64,000 nt of DNA, taken from NCBI RefSeq assembly GCF_002844275.1, contig NZ_NXGX01000006.1, forward strand, positions 62,001 through 126,000. Direction: 5' to 3'. A program made the translations under genes and the position numbers. Below are positions 23,945 through 32,293 of this stretch, piece after piece (positions within the stretch are counted from its first letter, which is position 1; every line of letters starts with the position of its first letter). The notes beneath the pieces were generated by a model. The model did not search any database, was not told where the DNA came from, and worked only from the letters and a program-made list of their open reading frames with translations. Source of the stretch: Thalassospira lohafexi. GTDB lineage: Bacteria; Pseudomonadota; Alphaproteobacteria; Rhodospirillales; Thalassospiraceae.

Positions 23945-24850
23945 ATGAAAATCGCGATGCTTGCGCGTAATCCAAATCTTTACTCCCACAAACGGTTGGT
24001 TGAGGCCGCCGAATCGCGGGGACATGAGATTGATATCATCAGTACGCTGCGTGTCACGATGAACATCACGTCGATGAAGCCGGAAATCTATTACGGTGGT
24101 CTCAAGCTGGTCGGATATGACGCGGTTATTCCGCGTATTGGTGTTTCGGTCACGTCATTTGGTCTGGCGGTGTTGCGCCAGTTCGAAATGATGGGGGTTT
24201 ATCCGCTTAATGAATCGGTGGCGATCGGCCGTTCACGCGACAAGCTGCGGTGTTTGCAGATTTTGGCGCGGCGCGGTATCGGCCTGCCGGTGACGGCCTT
24301 TGCCCATGATCCAAAGAAAACCGACGAGGTTCTTTCGATTGTTGGCGGCGCGCCGGTGGTGATCAAGCTTCTTGAAGGCACGCAAGGCATTGGTGTGGTT
24401 CTGGGCGAAACCGAGAAATCGGCGAAATCCGTGATCGAGGCCTTCCGCGGGGCCAGTGTCGATATCATGGTTCAGGAATTCATCAAGGAAGCCGGCAACA
24501 GCGATATCCGCTGTTTCGTGGTCGGCGGCAAGGTCGTTGCCAGCATGGAACGCACCGGGGCGGCAGGTGATTTCCGGTCGAACATGCATCGCGGCGGGTC
24601 CTCGCGCGCGATCCGCATTACCCCGCAGGAACGCTCAACAGCAGTTGAAGCGGCCAAGGCAATGGGGCTAAATGTTTGTGGTGTCGATATTCTTCGGTCC
24701 AACCACGGGCCGGTGGTGATGGAAGTCAACTCGTCGCCGGGGCTTGAAGGCATCGAAGGGGCAACGGGCAAAGACATTGCCGGTATGATCATCGACTTCA
24801 TGGAAAAAGATTTCCGTCCGGGCAAGGTACGGACCAAAGGCAAAGGATAA
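23945..24850 (+). CDS. rimK: RimK family ATP-grasp alpha-L-glutamate ligase
   Basis: This 301-residue protein has the RimK layout. The N-terminal domain has [21 protein letters not shown] and [24 protein letters not shown], followed by an ATP-grasp domain. The grasp motifs include [38 protein letters not shown], the metal-binding [26 protein letters not shown] and the loop [10 protein letters not shown]. RimK adds glutamate residues to the C-terminus of ribosomal protein S6 or makes poly-alpha-glutamate. All ATP and Mg ligands appear intact. It is four bases from the aspartoacylase-like gene, so the two are co-translated. Confidence 0.93.
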   Translation: MKIAMLARNPNLYSHKRLVEAAESRGHEIDIISTLRVTMNITSMKPEIYYGGLKLVGYDAVIPRIGVSVTSFGLAVLRQFEMMGVYPLNESVAIGRSRDKLRCLQILARRGIGLPVTAFAHDPKKTDEVLSIVGGAPVVIKLLEGTQGIGVVLGETEKSAKSVIEAFRGASVDIMVQEFIKEAGNSDIRCFVVGGKVVASMERTGAAGDFRSNMHRGGSSRAIRITPQERSTAVEAAKAMGLNVCGVDILRSNHGPVVMEVNSSPGLEGIEGATGKDIAGMIIDFMEKDFRPGKVRTKGKG

Positions 24851-24854
24851 AAGC

Positions 24855-25934
24855 ATGCATGAAACCGAAACAGCCGACGGAAAACGCAAGTCTTCCAAAA
24901 CCCCTGATTTTGAAATTGGCGGGAAAAAGGTTGCTCCGGGGACACGCAAGATCGTTGATATTCCGATCTCGCTTTTATCCAATCACACGCCGGTTAATCT
25001 GACGGTCAATGTTGTGCATGGCAATCGACCGGGGCCTGTGCTGTTTGTCAGCGGGGCGGTGCATGGCGACGAGATCGTCGGGGTGGAAGTCATCCGGCGG
25101 GTTTTAAAATCGCCTGCGTTGCGCGGCATGCGTGGAACGCTTTTGGCCGTGCCCGTGGTCAATGCGTTCGGGTTTTTAAACCATACGCGTTATTTGCCTG
25201 ACCGGCGCGACCTTAACCGCTGTTTTCCGGGACATGCGCGGGGATCGCTTGCGGCCCAGCTCGCGCATCTTTTCCTCAGTGAAATTGTTGAACGATCCGA
25301 TTTTGGCATTGATCTTCATTCGGCGGCGGTTAACCGCGTTAACTTGCCCCAGATCCGGGTCAATGAAGACGACCCCGCCATCATGGAATATGCCGAGGCG
25401 TTTGGCGCGCCGATTATTCTGACCAGTCCGCTGCGTGAAGGGTCGCTGCGTCAGGCCGGGCGCGAATCGAATGTGCCGATCCTTCTTTTTGAAGCTGGCG
25501 AGGGGCTTCGGTTTGATGAAATGTCGATCCGGGCCGGTGTGTCGGGCGTTTTACGTGTGATGCGCAAACTTGGCATGACGTCACAACGCGCAGTGCGTGA
25601 ACCACGTGCGCCAGCGTTTAAATCATCGAACAGCCATTGGCTGCGCGCGCCCGTTGGCGGGCTTTTGCGTACATTCAAACTGGCCGGTGAGTTTGTTCAT
25701 GCGGGCGATGTGGTCGCCGCCGTCGCCGACCCGTTTGGCCAGACGGACGAAGAAGTCACATCGCGCGAAGACGGGCTTATTATCGGGCGAACCAACTTGC
25801 CTATTGTTAATCAGGGCGATGCGCTTTTCCATATTGCATCGATCAAGCGCCCGTCCGAATTGCAGGAACGCATGGACGCCATTGAAACCCACCTGCAGTC
25901 CGATCCGTTGTTGGATGAGGACGAGATTATCTAA
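24855..25934 (+). CDS. Succinylglutamate desuccinylase/aspartoacylase family zinc hydrolase (M14-like)
   Basis: This 359-residue protein has the AstE/AspA fold. GAVHGDE supplies zinc ligands His70 and Glu73, DLHSAAVNR supplies the third ligand at about 155, and LLFEAGEG carries the likely catalytic Glu (about 213). An Arg-Asp-Leu-Asn-Arg substrate segment (RRDLNRCFPG) is also present. The C-terminal third (SSNSHWLRAPVGGLLRTFKLAGEFVHAGDVVAAV) is a beta domain typical of this branch. These enzymes cleave N-acyl amino acids or act as deglutamylase-like carboxypeptidases. Its tight coupling to rimK suggests action on glutamylated substrates. It is not the arginine-catabolic AstE, because no ast genes are nearby. 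Confidence 0.88.
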   Translation: MHETETADGKRKSSKTPDFEIGGKKVAPGTRKIVDIPISLLSNHTPVNLTVNVVHGNRPGPVLFVSGAVHGDEIVGVEVIRRVLKSPALRGMRGTLLAVPVVNAFGFLNHTRYLPDRRDLNRCFPGHARGSLAAQLAHLFLSEIVERSDFGIDLHSAAVNRVNLPQIRVNEDDPAIMEYAEAFGAPIILTSPLREGSLRQAGRESNVPILLFEAGEGLRFDEMSIRAGVSGVLRVMRKLGMTSQRAVREPRAPAFKSSNSHWLRAPVGGLLRTFKLAGEFVHAGDVVAAVADPFGQTDEEVTSREDGLIIGRTNLPIVNQGDALFHIASIKRPSELQERMDAIETHLQSDPLLDEDEII

Positions 25935-26089
25935 TCACTTACTTCTAATCACTTATTCTGATCACTTATTCTAATCTCTGGCGGTGTTTTTCGCCGTTTT
26001 GGTGGTTGTGCGTACCGTAGATCAGACCTGCGTTGCGGTACCGCATTGCCCACTGGCGATTTGTGGCGCGCAATGCTATAGAAAATCTT

Positions 26090-27250
26090 ATGGAACCAAT
26101 TACAACTACAGAAGAACTTCGCGTACTTTGCGAAAAGCTGCGGACGTTCGAATATGTCACGGTCGATACCGAATTTATGCGCGATTCGACCTATTGGCCG
26201 CAACTGTGTCTTGTGCAGCTTGCCAGTCCCGAACCGGGCGATAACGGTGCGGCGGTTGATCCGCTGGCCGAGGGGATCGACCTTGGCCCGTTGTTTGAGC
26301 TGATGCAGGATGAAAGCGTGATCAAGGTATTTCACGCTGCACGCCAGGACATCGAAATTTTTGTCCATCTGTCGGGCAAAGTCCCCCATCCGGTGTTTGA
26401 TACCCAGGTGGCGGCGATGGTGCTGGGCTATGGCGATCAGGTTGGCTATGAAACGCTGGTCAATAAGGTCACGCGCAAAAGTGTCGATAAATCCATGCGG
26501 TTTACCGACTGGTCGCGCCGTCCGCTTTCAACCAAGCAAATCAGCTACGCGCTGTCGGATGTTACCCATTTGCGGGTGATCTTCGAAGAATTCCACGAAC
26601 GGCTAGAAGCCAATGGACGTGCGATCTGGCTGCGTGAGGAAATGGACCGTCTGACCGATCCGTCGATTTATTCGATTGATCCGGCGGATGCATGGAAGCG
26701 GCTTAAAACCCGATCCAACAGTCCGAAATTCCTGGCGGTCGCCCGTGCGCTTGGCGAATGGCGCGAAACCGAAGCCCAGCGCAAAAATCAGCCACGCAAT
26801 CGCATTTTGCGCGATGATACGTTGCTTGATATTGCCGCACGTCAGCCCATGACCGAAGGCGACCTTGATAAGACGCGCGGTGTGGGACGCAACTTTGGCA
26901 GTTCCAAACCCGGTCAGGCGATTATCGATGCCATCAAGGCCGCCCTTGATAGCCCGCAAGATCAGTGGCCCACCCCAAAGCAGCGGACCGAACTGCCTGC
27001 TGGTATTGGCCCGACGGTTGAGCTTTTGAAAGTCTTGCTGAAACTTTGTGCCGAGGAAAAGGGCGTTGCCCAGCGCCTTGTCGCATCAAGTGATGATTTG
27101 CAAAATATTGCCGCCGATGATGAGGCCGATGTTCCGGCCATGCGGGGTTGGCGCCGTGATTTGTATGGTCAATATGCCCTGCGGCTCAAACACGGGCAGC
27201 TTGGCCTTAAGCTTGAAAACGGTGAAGTGACGCTGGTTGAGCTGAGCTGA
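26090..27250 (+). CDS. rnd: Ribonuclease D
   Basis: This 386-residue exonuclease has a DEDD nuclease domain first: VTVDTEFMRDSTYWPQLCLVQLA (motif I), IKVFHAARQDIEIF (motif II) and the motif III region SYALSDVTHLRVIF with the Tyr of the DEDDy type. An HRDC domain follows at about 210-290 (FLAVARALGEWRETEAQRKNQPRNRILRDDTLLDIA). It trims the 3' ends of tRNAs and other stable RNAs. The ATG at 26090 (MEPITTTEELR) matches the family start; a longer frame upstream does not. The Shine-Dalgarno motif is weak. A terminator follows 40 bases after the stop. Confidence 0.95.
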   Translation: MEPITTTEELRVLCEKLRTFEYVTVDTEFMRDSTYWPQLCLVQLASPEPGDNGAAVDPLAEGIDLGPLFELMQDESVIKVFHAARQDIEIFVHLSGKVPHPVFDTQVAAMVLGYGDQVGYETLVNKVTRKSVDKSMRFTDWSRRPLSTKQISYALSDVTHLRVIFEEFHERLEANGRAIWLREEMDRLTDPSIYSIDPADAWKRLKTRSNSPKFLAVARALGEWRETEAQRKNQPRNRILRDDTLLDIAARQPMTEGDLDKTRGVGRNFGSSKPGQAIIDAIKAALDSPQDQWPTPKQRTELPAGIGPTVELLKVLLKLCAEEKGVAQRLVASSDDLQNIAADDEADVPAMRGWRRDLYGQYALRLKHGQLGLKLENGEVTLVELS

Positions 27251-27283
27251 CGCAACGGCTTTTACGCTTGGAGCGAGAACATG

Positions 27284-27310
27284 AAAAAGCGGGCCAATCG
27301 GCCCGTTTTT
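27284..27310 (+). terminator. Terminator after rnd
   Basis: CGGGCC and GGCCCG pair around AATC, preceded by an A run and followed by five T residues. Confidence 0.9.
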
Positions 27311-27404
27311 CGTTTTTGGATCAAGGACGATTTTTTTTCTATTTTAAGTAATTATTTCGCGTTAAAAATACATTCATAGTATTGGGTGGCAGAGAGTTTT
27401 TGAC

Positions 27405-28037
27405 ATGAAAATCATCAGAAGTTTTGGGGTTATAGGAATCTTGCTGCTTGGGGCCTGTTCAAGTTCAGGTTCTTCCGACTATCAGGCGCTGCTTACCAAT
27501 CCGCCGCAAACCTATCAAACGCTTTCGGAGGCGGTTAAGAGTGAAGAGACGTTTTTCGTCGAGGTTGATGACTGGGAAACCTTTGGTGTCCGGATTACCG
27601 ATCCAGCCATTCAGCAGGGCGATAGTCTGAACAATTTCAAGATTGGTCGCACGACACTGGAAGCCGATCACAAATATTGGATCAATGTCAGTAGCTTGTG
27701 CTACGAGTGCCTTGGTTTTCGTAAAAAGGTGATGCCGTTCAACGCATATCTTTTTGACCCCGATTATCAGCAGATTGAGACGATCAAAGGCGAAATCCAG
27801 GGCATGGGCGGCGGTGGCGGCGTGCATTTCGTTCCAACCAAGGCCGGTGATTACTATGTGCTGGTGGCGGCAGACAATTCCAGAATTGCAGAAAAGTTTG
27901 CCGGGCAGATTGATCTGACCACGTCTGGCGTTGAGGGCGTGAGCGCCATGAGCGGCGGTGGTCTGATAGGATATCCGGTCTATCCAAGCCCGGAAGGGAG
28001 TTTGATGTTGCATGTGTTGCCAGTCGAGGAAGAATAA
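27405..28037 (+). CDS. Predicted lipoprotein, function unknown
   Basis: This 210-residue protein has a lipoprotein signal peptide (KIIRSFGVIGILLLGAC), with the lipobox LGAC placing the lipidated Cys at about residue 18 and Ser-Ser after it. Asp is absent at +2, so outer-membrane sorting is expected. The mature domain is rich in beta pattern (FFVEVDDWETFGVRITD, HKYWINVSSLCYECLGF, AYLFDPDYQQIETIKGEI, VHFVPTKAGDYYVLVAADNS) and looks like a beta-sandwich such as those in pre-peptidase C-terminal domains. A CYEC pair could form a disulfide. I do not recognise a family. It has its own AT-rich promoter region and is closed by a terminator. Confidence 0.82.
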   Translation: MKIIRSFGVIGILLLGACSSSGSSDYQALLTNPPQTYQTLSEAVKSEETFFVEVDDWETFGVRITDPAIQQGDSLNNFKIGRTTLEADHKYWINVSSLCYECLGFRKKVMPFNAYLFDPDYQQIETIKGEIQGMGGGGGVHFVPTKAGDYYVLVAADNSRIAEKFAGQIDLTTSGVEGVSAMSGGGLIGYPVYPSPEGSLMLHVLPVEEE

Positions 28038-28070
28038 CCGGCGCGATGAAAACATGTTGCGATGAGCAAT

Positions 28071-28099
28071 AAAAAGCGGGGCCGATTGGGCCCCGTTTT
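28071..28099. terminator. Bidirectional terminator between lipoprotein and TetR genes
   Basis: CGGGGCC and GGCCCCG pair across a 5-base loop, with A and T runs on either side. Confidence 0.88.
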
Positions 28100-28140
28100 G
28101 TGATTCTGGACGTGGTTCTGTTGTCGCTCTGTGCGGCGGT

Positions 28141-28719
28141 TTAGGCGGGGAGGGCGGCGTCAAGCAGCCCGGTGGCAATTGTTTTCGCCACTCTGGCCGC
28201 TTCGGGCATCCCGCGGACATGTGCCGTGACGATGGCACCTTCCTTAAGCAGGGCGAGTTGTTCGGCCAATGTTTCAGGATCAGTCGCCCCCGCCTTGGTG
28301 CAAAGCTTGGCAAGATAGTCGACGATCTCTTGCTTGTGCTGTTTGGCGATACGATGGGCGGGGTGGTCGGGATCGGTAAACTCACCAGAAGCATTGATAA
28401 ACGCGCAGCCAGAAAATCCCAAATCCTTGAATGCCTGCCCCCGAAACCATTTTTCCAGAGCGTCAAACAGCGACAGGAGCTGTGCGCGGGGATCGGGTGA
28501 TGCTGTTTCCATCGCATTTGTCAGCCAGTCGCGAAATTGTTCATCGCGCCGGGTAAGGGCGGCCAAAATCAATTCGTCTTTCGAGCCGAAATGCTTATAG
28601 AGCGTCATTTTGGCGACGCCGGATTCAGACAGGATTTTGTCGATTCCAGTCGCATTAAAGCCCTGTTTGTAGAACAAACGCAGGGCTGTATCGACAAGTT
28701 CGTCGCGGCGCGATTTCAA
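28141..28719 (-). CDS. TetR family transcriptional regulator
   Basis: This 192-residue repressor starts at a TTG (28719) with GGAG eight bases upstream. The N-terminal HTH (SRRDELVDTALRLFYKQGFNATGIDKILSESGVAKMTLYKHFGSKDELILAAL) is a textbook TetR DNA-binding domain of the YcdC/AcrR-like group. The ligand domain contains FKDLGFSGCAFINASGEF, a segment found in TetR proteins that sense reactive or electrophilic compounds. It is divergent from a carboxymuconolactone decarboxylase-family gene. Similar palindromes lie in front of both genes, so it most likely represses both. Confidence 0.92.
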   Translation of the reverse strand: MKSRRDELVDTALRLFYKQGFNATGIDKILSESGVAKMTLYKHFGSKDELILAALTRRDEQFRDWLTNAMETASPDPRAQLLSLFDALEKWFRGQAFKDLGFSGCAFINASGEFTDPDHPAHRIAKQHKQEIVDYLAKLCTKAGATDPETLAEQLALLKEGAIVTAHVRGMPEAARVAKTIATGLLDAALPA

Positions 28720-28737
28720 TTTTATATCTCCAGTAGT

Positions 28738-28749
28738 CAGACCGTTCTG
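28738..28749. promoter_or_regulatory. TetR operator copy near its own start
   Basis: CAGACCGTTCTG is an imperfect palindrome (10 of 12 symmetrical positions) 18 bases before the tetR start codon. It matches the operator in front of the divergent gene at 28832-28845. Confidence 0.65.
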
Positions 28750-28820
28750 TATATATATGTGCTATAGGGCGCAGAAAATCAACGGTTTTCCAGTGATGGA
28801 GTGACCGTTCAAAAATTAAT

Positions 28821-28850
28821 TTGACAAATAGACAGATCGGTCTGTATATA
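28821..28850 (+). promoter_or_regulatory. Promoter with embedded TetR operator
   Basis: TTGACA and TATATA are 18 bases apart. The spacer contains ACAGATCGGTCTGT (28832-28845), the second palindrome. Bound repressor would block RNA polymerase directly. Confidence 0.75.
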
Positions 28851-28897
28851 TGTTTCCATAGTTGAGAGCTTCTCTCCACACACAAAGGAAAATGACC

Positions 28898-29446
28898 ATG
28901 ACCCGTATTTCACTTCCTGCTTCTATCGATGCCGCACCGGAAGGTGCCCAGCCGCTTCTTGAAGCTGTTAAAAAGCAGATTGGATCTGTGCCGAACCTGT
29001 TTCGTCTGACGGCAAACAGCCCGGCCGGTCTTGAAGGCTATCTTGGTTTGAGTGGTGCGCTGGCAAAGGGCGCGCTTGATGCTCAGACGCGTGAGCGTAT
29101 TGCCCTTGCGGTTGCCCAGATCAATGGCTGTGACTATTGCCTGTCGGCGCATACCTATATTGGTAAAAACCTTGCCAAGCTTGATGATGCCGAGATCGCG
29201 GCAAACCGGAATGGTCGTTCGACCGACGAAAAGGCGGATGCTGCTGTGCGTTTTGCCGTTGCGCTTGTACAGAACCGCGGACAGGTCGGAAAAGACGATG
29301 TCAAAGCGGTTAAGGCGGCGGGCTACGGCGATGCAGAGCTTGTCGAGATTGTTGCCCATGTCGCCCTGAGCACCCTGACCAACTACCTCAACGAAGCCTT
29401 TGATACGCCGATTGACTTCCCGGCGGTGCATGCCGCTGCTGCGTAG
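28898..29446 (+). CDS. Carboxymuconolactone decarboxylase/AhpD-like peroxidase-family protein
   Basis: This 182-residue protein of the CMD/AhpD fold has the redox motif [14 protein letters not shown], with Cys78, Cys81 and His85 preceded by the conserved Glu of [12 protein letters not shown]. It is therefore an AhpD-type alkylhydroperoxidase-like thiol enzyme rather than a true carboxymuconolactone decarboxylase. Start codon choice: ATG at 28898 has AGGA eight bases upstream, whereas the ATG at 28892 is too close to it. It is controlled by the divergent TetR repressor through a promoter-embedded palindrome. The combination suggests an inducible response to peroxides or electrophiles. Confidence 0.9.
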   Translation: MTRISLPASIDAAPEGAQPLLEAVKKQIGSVPNLFRLTANSPAGLEGYLGLSGALAKGALDAQTRERIALAVAQINGCDYCLSAHTYIGKNLAKLDDAEIAANRNGRSTDEKADAAVRFAVALVQNRGQVGKDDVKAVKAAGYGDAELVEIVAHVALSTLTNYLNEAFDTPIDFPAVHAAAA

Positions 29447-29469
29447 GGGTGACCCTGCGTTCGGGAATG

Positions 29470-29526
29470 CCCCGGTCGATGATTCCCCCAACCGCATTAT
29501 TGCCCACAGTCGACCGGGGTATCTTT
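29470..29526 (+). terminator. Long-loop hairpin with T run after the CMD gene
   Basis: CCCCGGTCGA and TCGACCGGGG pair perfectly over a 30-base loop and are followed within three bases by a T run. It may terminate or attenuate transcription before the NTF2-like gene. Confidence 0.6.
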
Positions 29527-29555
29527 TTTCGCTTCAGCATCAAGGAAACCAAACA

Positions 29556-30020
29556 ATGTCACGACCACCGTTGCCTCCATTCACCGAAGAAACGGCCAAG
29601 CAGAAGGTCCGTATGGCCGAAGATGGCTGGAACAGCCGCGATCCTGAAAAGGTTTCTTTGGCCTATACGCCCGACAGCAAGTGGCGCAACCGCGCAGAGA
29701 TTTTTGAAGGGCGTGAGAATATTGTCTCCTTCCTGACCCGCAAGTGGCAGAAAGAAATCGAGTATCGCCTGATCAAGGAGCTTTGGGCATTTCATGAAAA
29801 CCGCATCGCGGTGCGATTTGCCTATGAATACAGTGATGATAGCGGCAACTGGTTCCGGGCCTATGGCAATGAGAACTGGGAATTTGATGAGGACGGTCTG
29901 ATGCGCCATCGCGTCGCATCGATCAATGACAAGCCGATCACCAACGCGGAACGCCTGTTCCACTGGCCGCTTGGCCGTCGCCCCGATGATCATTCGGGAC
30001 TTTCCGAGCTTGGTTTGTAG
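29556..30020 (+). CDS. DUF1348/NTF2-like (SnoaL-fold) protein
   Basis: This 154-residue protein has the DUF1348 features: [40 protein letters not shown], then [45 protein letters not shown] and the terminal [14 protein letters not shown]. The fold is a small cone-shaped NTF2 pocket, and no enzyme activity is known for the family. AAGGA lies ahead of the ATG. It sits 110 bases after the AhpD-like gene, separated by a hairpin, and may be a partly coupled member of the same TetR-controlled unit. Confidence 0.88.
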   Translation: MSRPPLPPFTEETAKQKVRMAEDGWNSRDPEKVSLAYTPDSKWRNRAEIFEGRENIVSFLTRKWQKEIEYRLIKELWAFHENRIAVRFAYEYSDDSGNWFRAYGNENWEFDEDGLMRHRVASINDKPITNAERLFHWPLGRRPDDHSGLSELGL

Positions 30021-30148
30021 TCGCCGAAGACCTCCCTCCGCCAGGTATTGATGCCCGACAAGCTAGCGGCGGATCTGTTTTTACACCGGCATGCACTACG
30101 GCGCGCCCCTGACGTTGCCGTGCCTGTCGCGCGCTAAGGATTTTGAAC

Positions 30149-30229
30149 ATGATTGTCAAATATGTTGTCTTTTCGATCACATCGACGACCGTGCTTTTTG
30201 TGTCGACCCTCCTGACCCTTACGCCCTGA
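30149..30229 (+). CDS. Candidate 26-residue hydrophobic small protein
   Basis: The frame encodes MIVKYVVFSITSTTVLFVST then LLTLTP. It is one predicted membrane span with a single Lys near the N-terminus. An AAGGA ribosome-binding site lies eight bases before the ATG, and a strong terminator begins 33 bases after the stop. The gene fills what would otherwise be an empty 298-base gap. The size and composition resemble type I toxins or stress-related small membrane proteins, but I recognise no family. It could also be a chance frame in the tail of the NTF2-like transcript. Confidence 0.45.
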   Translation: MIVKYVVFSITSTTVLFVSTLLTLTP

Positions 30230-30261
30230 GGTCAGTTTCGAATGCCTCCCTGAAAAACGCG

Positions 30262-30287
30262 AACGGGGCCGTAATGGCCCCGTTTTT
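30262..30287 (+). terminator. Terminator after the small ORF
   Basis: AACGGGGCC and GGCCCCGTT pair across a 5-base loop and run straight into five T residues on the plus strand. Confidence 0.9.
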
Positions 30288-30318
30288 GTTGTGCTATCAC
30301 GAATTATTCCGCAATGGA

Positions 30319-31185
30319 TCAGGCGGCCAAAGTCGTTTTCACGTAGGCTTCAACGGATTGTGCCGGACGTCCAAGCAGGCGTTCGATATCCTTGCTGACG
30401 GTTTCGTAATCGCCCTTTTTCGCACCGACATAAAGACCGGCCAAGGCTTCGACCAGATGATCGGGCAGGCCGAGGCTTGTGAGAATGCCACTGTGGATTT
30501 CTGCGGGCAGGTCGACGTGACTGACCGGTTTGCCGGTCGCCGCGGCGATGTAGCTTGCGATTTCGGCATGGGTGACGGCCTTGCCACCGGTCAGGTCATA
30601 GGTCGCATTGATGTGATTTTCCGGGATGGCAAGCACGACGGCGGCGGCTTCTGCCAGATCATTGCGCGGGATGTAGGTGATTTTTGCATCGCCCGCCGGG
30701 GCGCCAAAATCACCGGTTTCAAGTGCATGGGGAACACCGGCCATCAACAGATCGGCATAGAAGCTGTTGCGCAGCAGGGTGTAACGCAGCCCGCTTTGTT
30801 TGATGTAATTTTCGGTATCAAGGTGAATGGCCGAATAGGTGAAATCGGCATCGGCTTTGGGGTCGGTGATGCTGGTATAGACCAGATGTTTGACCCCGGC
30901 GGCCTTGGCGGCATCAACCGCAGTGCGGTGTTGGGCTATGCGCGTGGCATTGTCGGCTTCACCCGAAATGATCAGGGCGGTGTCAATATCCTTGAAGGCC
31001 GCGGTCATCAAAGCAAGATCATCAAAGTCGCCATGCCGGACGTCAATGCCCTTGGCCGCCAGATCATCGGCCTTGGATGGTGTGCGGACACTGACCGCGA
31101 TGTTGCTTGCGGGGATGCGGTTAAGCAGGTGCGTGACAACGAGGCTGCCGAGTTGGCCGGTGGCGCCGGTAATCAATGTTTTCAT
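30319..31185 (-). CDS. NmrA-like/QorB-type NAD(P)-binding oxidoreductase
   Basis: This 288-residue atypical short-chain dehydrogenase has a Rossmann start MKTLITGATGQLGSLVVTHLL with GATGQLG near residues 7-13, a basic VRTPSKADDL segment after strand two and GDFDDLALM. The length, the KHLVYTSITDP and YTLLRNSFYADLLM segments, and the absence of a YxxxK pair identify the NmrA-like group close to YtfG (quinone oxidoreductase 2). It probably reduces quinones or senses the NADPH/NADP ratio. It is divergent from a LysR regulator with a 105-base gap, the usual arrangement for LysR control. Confidence 0.88.
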   Translation of the reverse strand: MKTLITGATGQLGSLVVTHLLNRIPASNIAVSVRTPSKADDLAAKGIDVRHGDFDDLALMTAAFKDIDTALIISGEADNATRIAQHRTAVDAAKAAGVKHLVYTSITDPKADADFTYSAIHLDTENYIKQSGLRYTLLRNSFYADLLMAGVPHALETGDFGAPAGDAKITYIPRNDLAEAAAVVLAIPENHINATYDLTGGKAVTHAEIASYIAAATGKPVSHVDLPAEIHSGILTSLGLPDHLVEALAGLYVGAKKGDYETVSKDIERLLGRPAQSVEAYVKTTLAA

Positions 31186-31290
31186 TTTGTATTCTCCGAT
31201 GGGTGGTGGTCAGGCTATCGCCTGTTCATGGGAGAAATCTGGACCGAATAACGCATATGATCAATTCGATGGATGTGATAATATATATGC

Positions 31291-32205
31291 ATGAATATAG
31301 ATGAATTGGACCTTGATTACCGGTTGCTGCGTTTGTTTCTGACGATCTATGACGAAGGATCGGTGACAGGGGCGGCAAACCGTCTTGGTGTTGGGCAACC
31401 GACGGTCAGTCACGGGCTGGACCGGCTGCGCCAGATTATTGGTGATCCGTTGTTTGTGCGGTCGGGGCGGAGCATTTCACCAACCGCCCATGCCGATGAA
31501 ATGGCGGTGCGGGTTCGCGCCTTATTGCAAGACATGCGTAATCTGACGCGGGTGGGAGCATTTGATCCACAAAACCCGGATCATGGCGCACGGTTTGTTT
31601 TGGGCACCAATGATTACGAGGTGGCGGTTATCCTGCCGGCCTTAATAAAGCGCATTCGATCCTGTGCGGCGGACATAAGGCTTAAGGTTGTGCCGGTGAC
31701 GGGTGGGGAGCAGGTCGTCGAACTACTGCGCGAGGGCAAGCTTGATCATGCGATTTGCCTTCAGCTTACGGGCAAGTTTGGCGATATCGCCCAGCAAGCC
31801 CTGCTGAGTGAGCATATGAGCTGTTTTTATGATGCGGCGTTTCATCCAGTACCGCCTGATACGGCTGATCGGTTTTGTGCCGCTTCCCACGCGCGCGTGA
31901 TGCTGGGCAACAATGATACATCGGCGGTCGATGACGTGTTGCACGCCCAAGGCCGATCACGCCGCACGGTGTTGCAGGTGTCAAACTTTGCCAGTGTCGC
32001 CAGTTTGATGCGCGGCACAGATGTGATTGCGACCTTGCCGTCGCGTCTGGCCGGGGGCGTTATGCAGGGATTTGGCCAGTGCGATTTTCCGTTTGATTTC
32101 GCGGCCTATAAATTCAGCCAAATCTGGCACGTACGCAATGCCGAAAATGCCGCGCATAAATGGTTGCGCGGCGAGATTTTCAGAGCGACACGCAATTTGC
32201 CGTAG
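31291..32205 (+). CDS. LysR family transcriptional regulator
   Basis: This 304-residue regulator has an N-terminal winged HTH, NIDELDLDYRLLRLFLTIYDEGSVTGAANRLGVGQPTVSHGLDRLRQIIGDPLFVR, as in the NodD/TrpI-like branch, and a co-inducer domain from about residue 95. It is divergent from the NmrA-like gene and probably controls it in response to an unknown ligand. The AT-rich gap holds a partial inverted repeat (CAATTCGAT and ATGAATTG) that overlaps the start region. The gene ends 88 bases before the convergent sugar operon. Confidence 0.9.
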   Translation: MNIDELDLDYRLLRLFLTIYDEGSVTGAANRLGVGQPTVSHGLDRLRQIIGDPLFVRSGRSISPTAHADEMAVRVRALLQDMRNLTRVGAFDPQNPDHGARFVLGTNDYEVAVILPALIKRIRSCAADIRLKVVPVTGGEQVVELLREGKLDHAICLQLTGKFGDIAQQALLSEHMSCFYDAAFHPVPPDTADRFCAASHARVMLGNNDTSAVDDVLHAQGRSRRTVLQVSNFASVASLMRGTDVIATLPSRLAGGVMQGFGQCDFPFDFAAYKFSQIWHVRNAENAAHKWLRGEIFRATRNLP

Positions 32206-32293
32206 CAGGACTTGGGCGATGATCTGCTCTTTGACAGTGCAGTCCAGTCATCTTGGCAGTATCGATGGGGCGTCACGAACACTTAGTCGATGG

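Noticed and set aside
24855-25934. Assignment as AstE of arginine catabolism
   Set aside because: No other ast genes are present. The linkage to rimK and the extra C-terminal domain point elsewhere.
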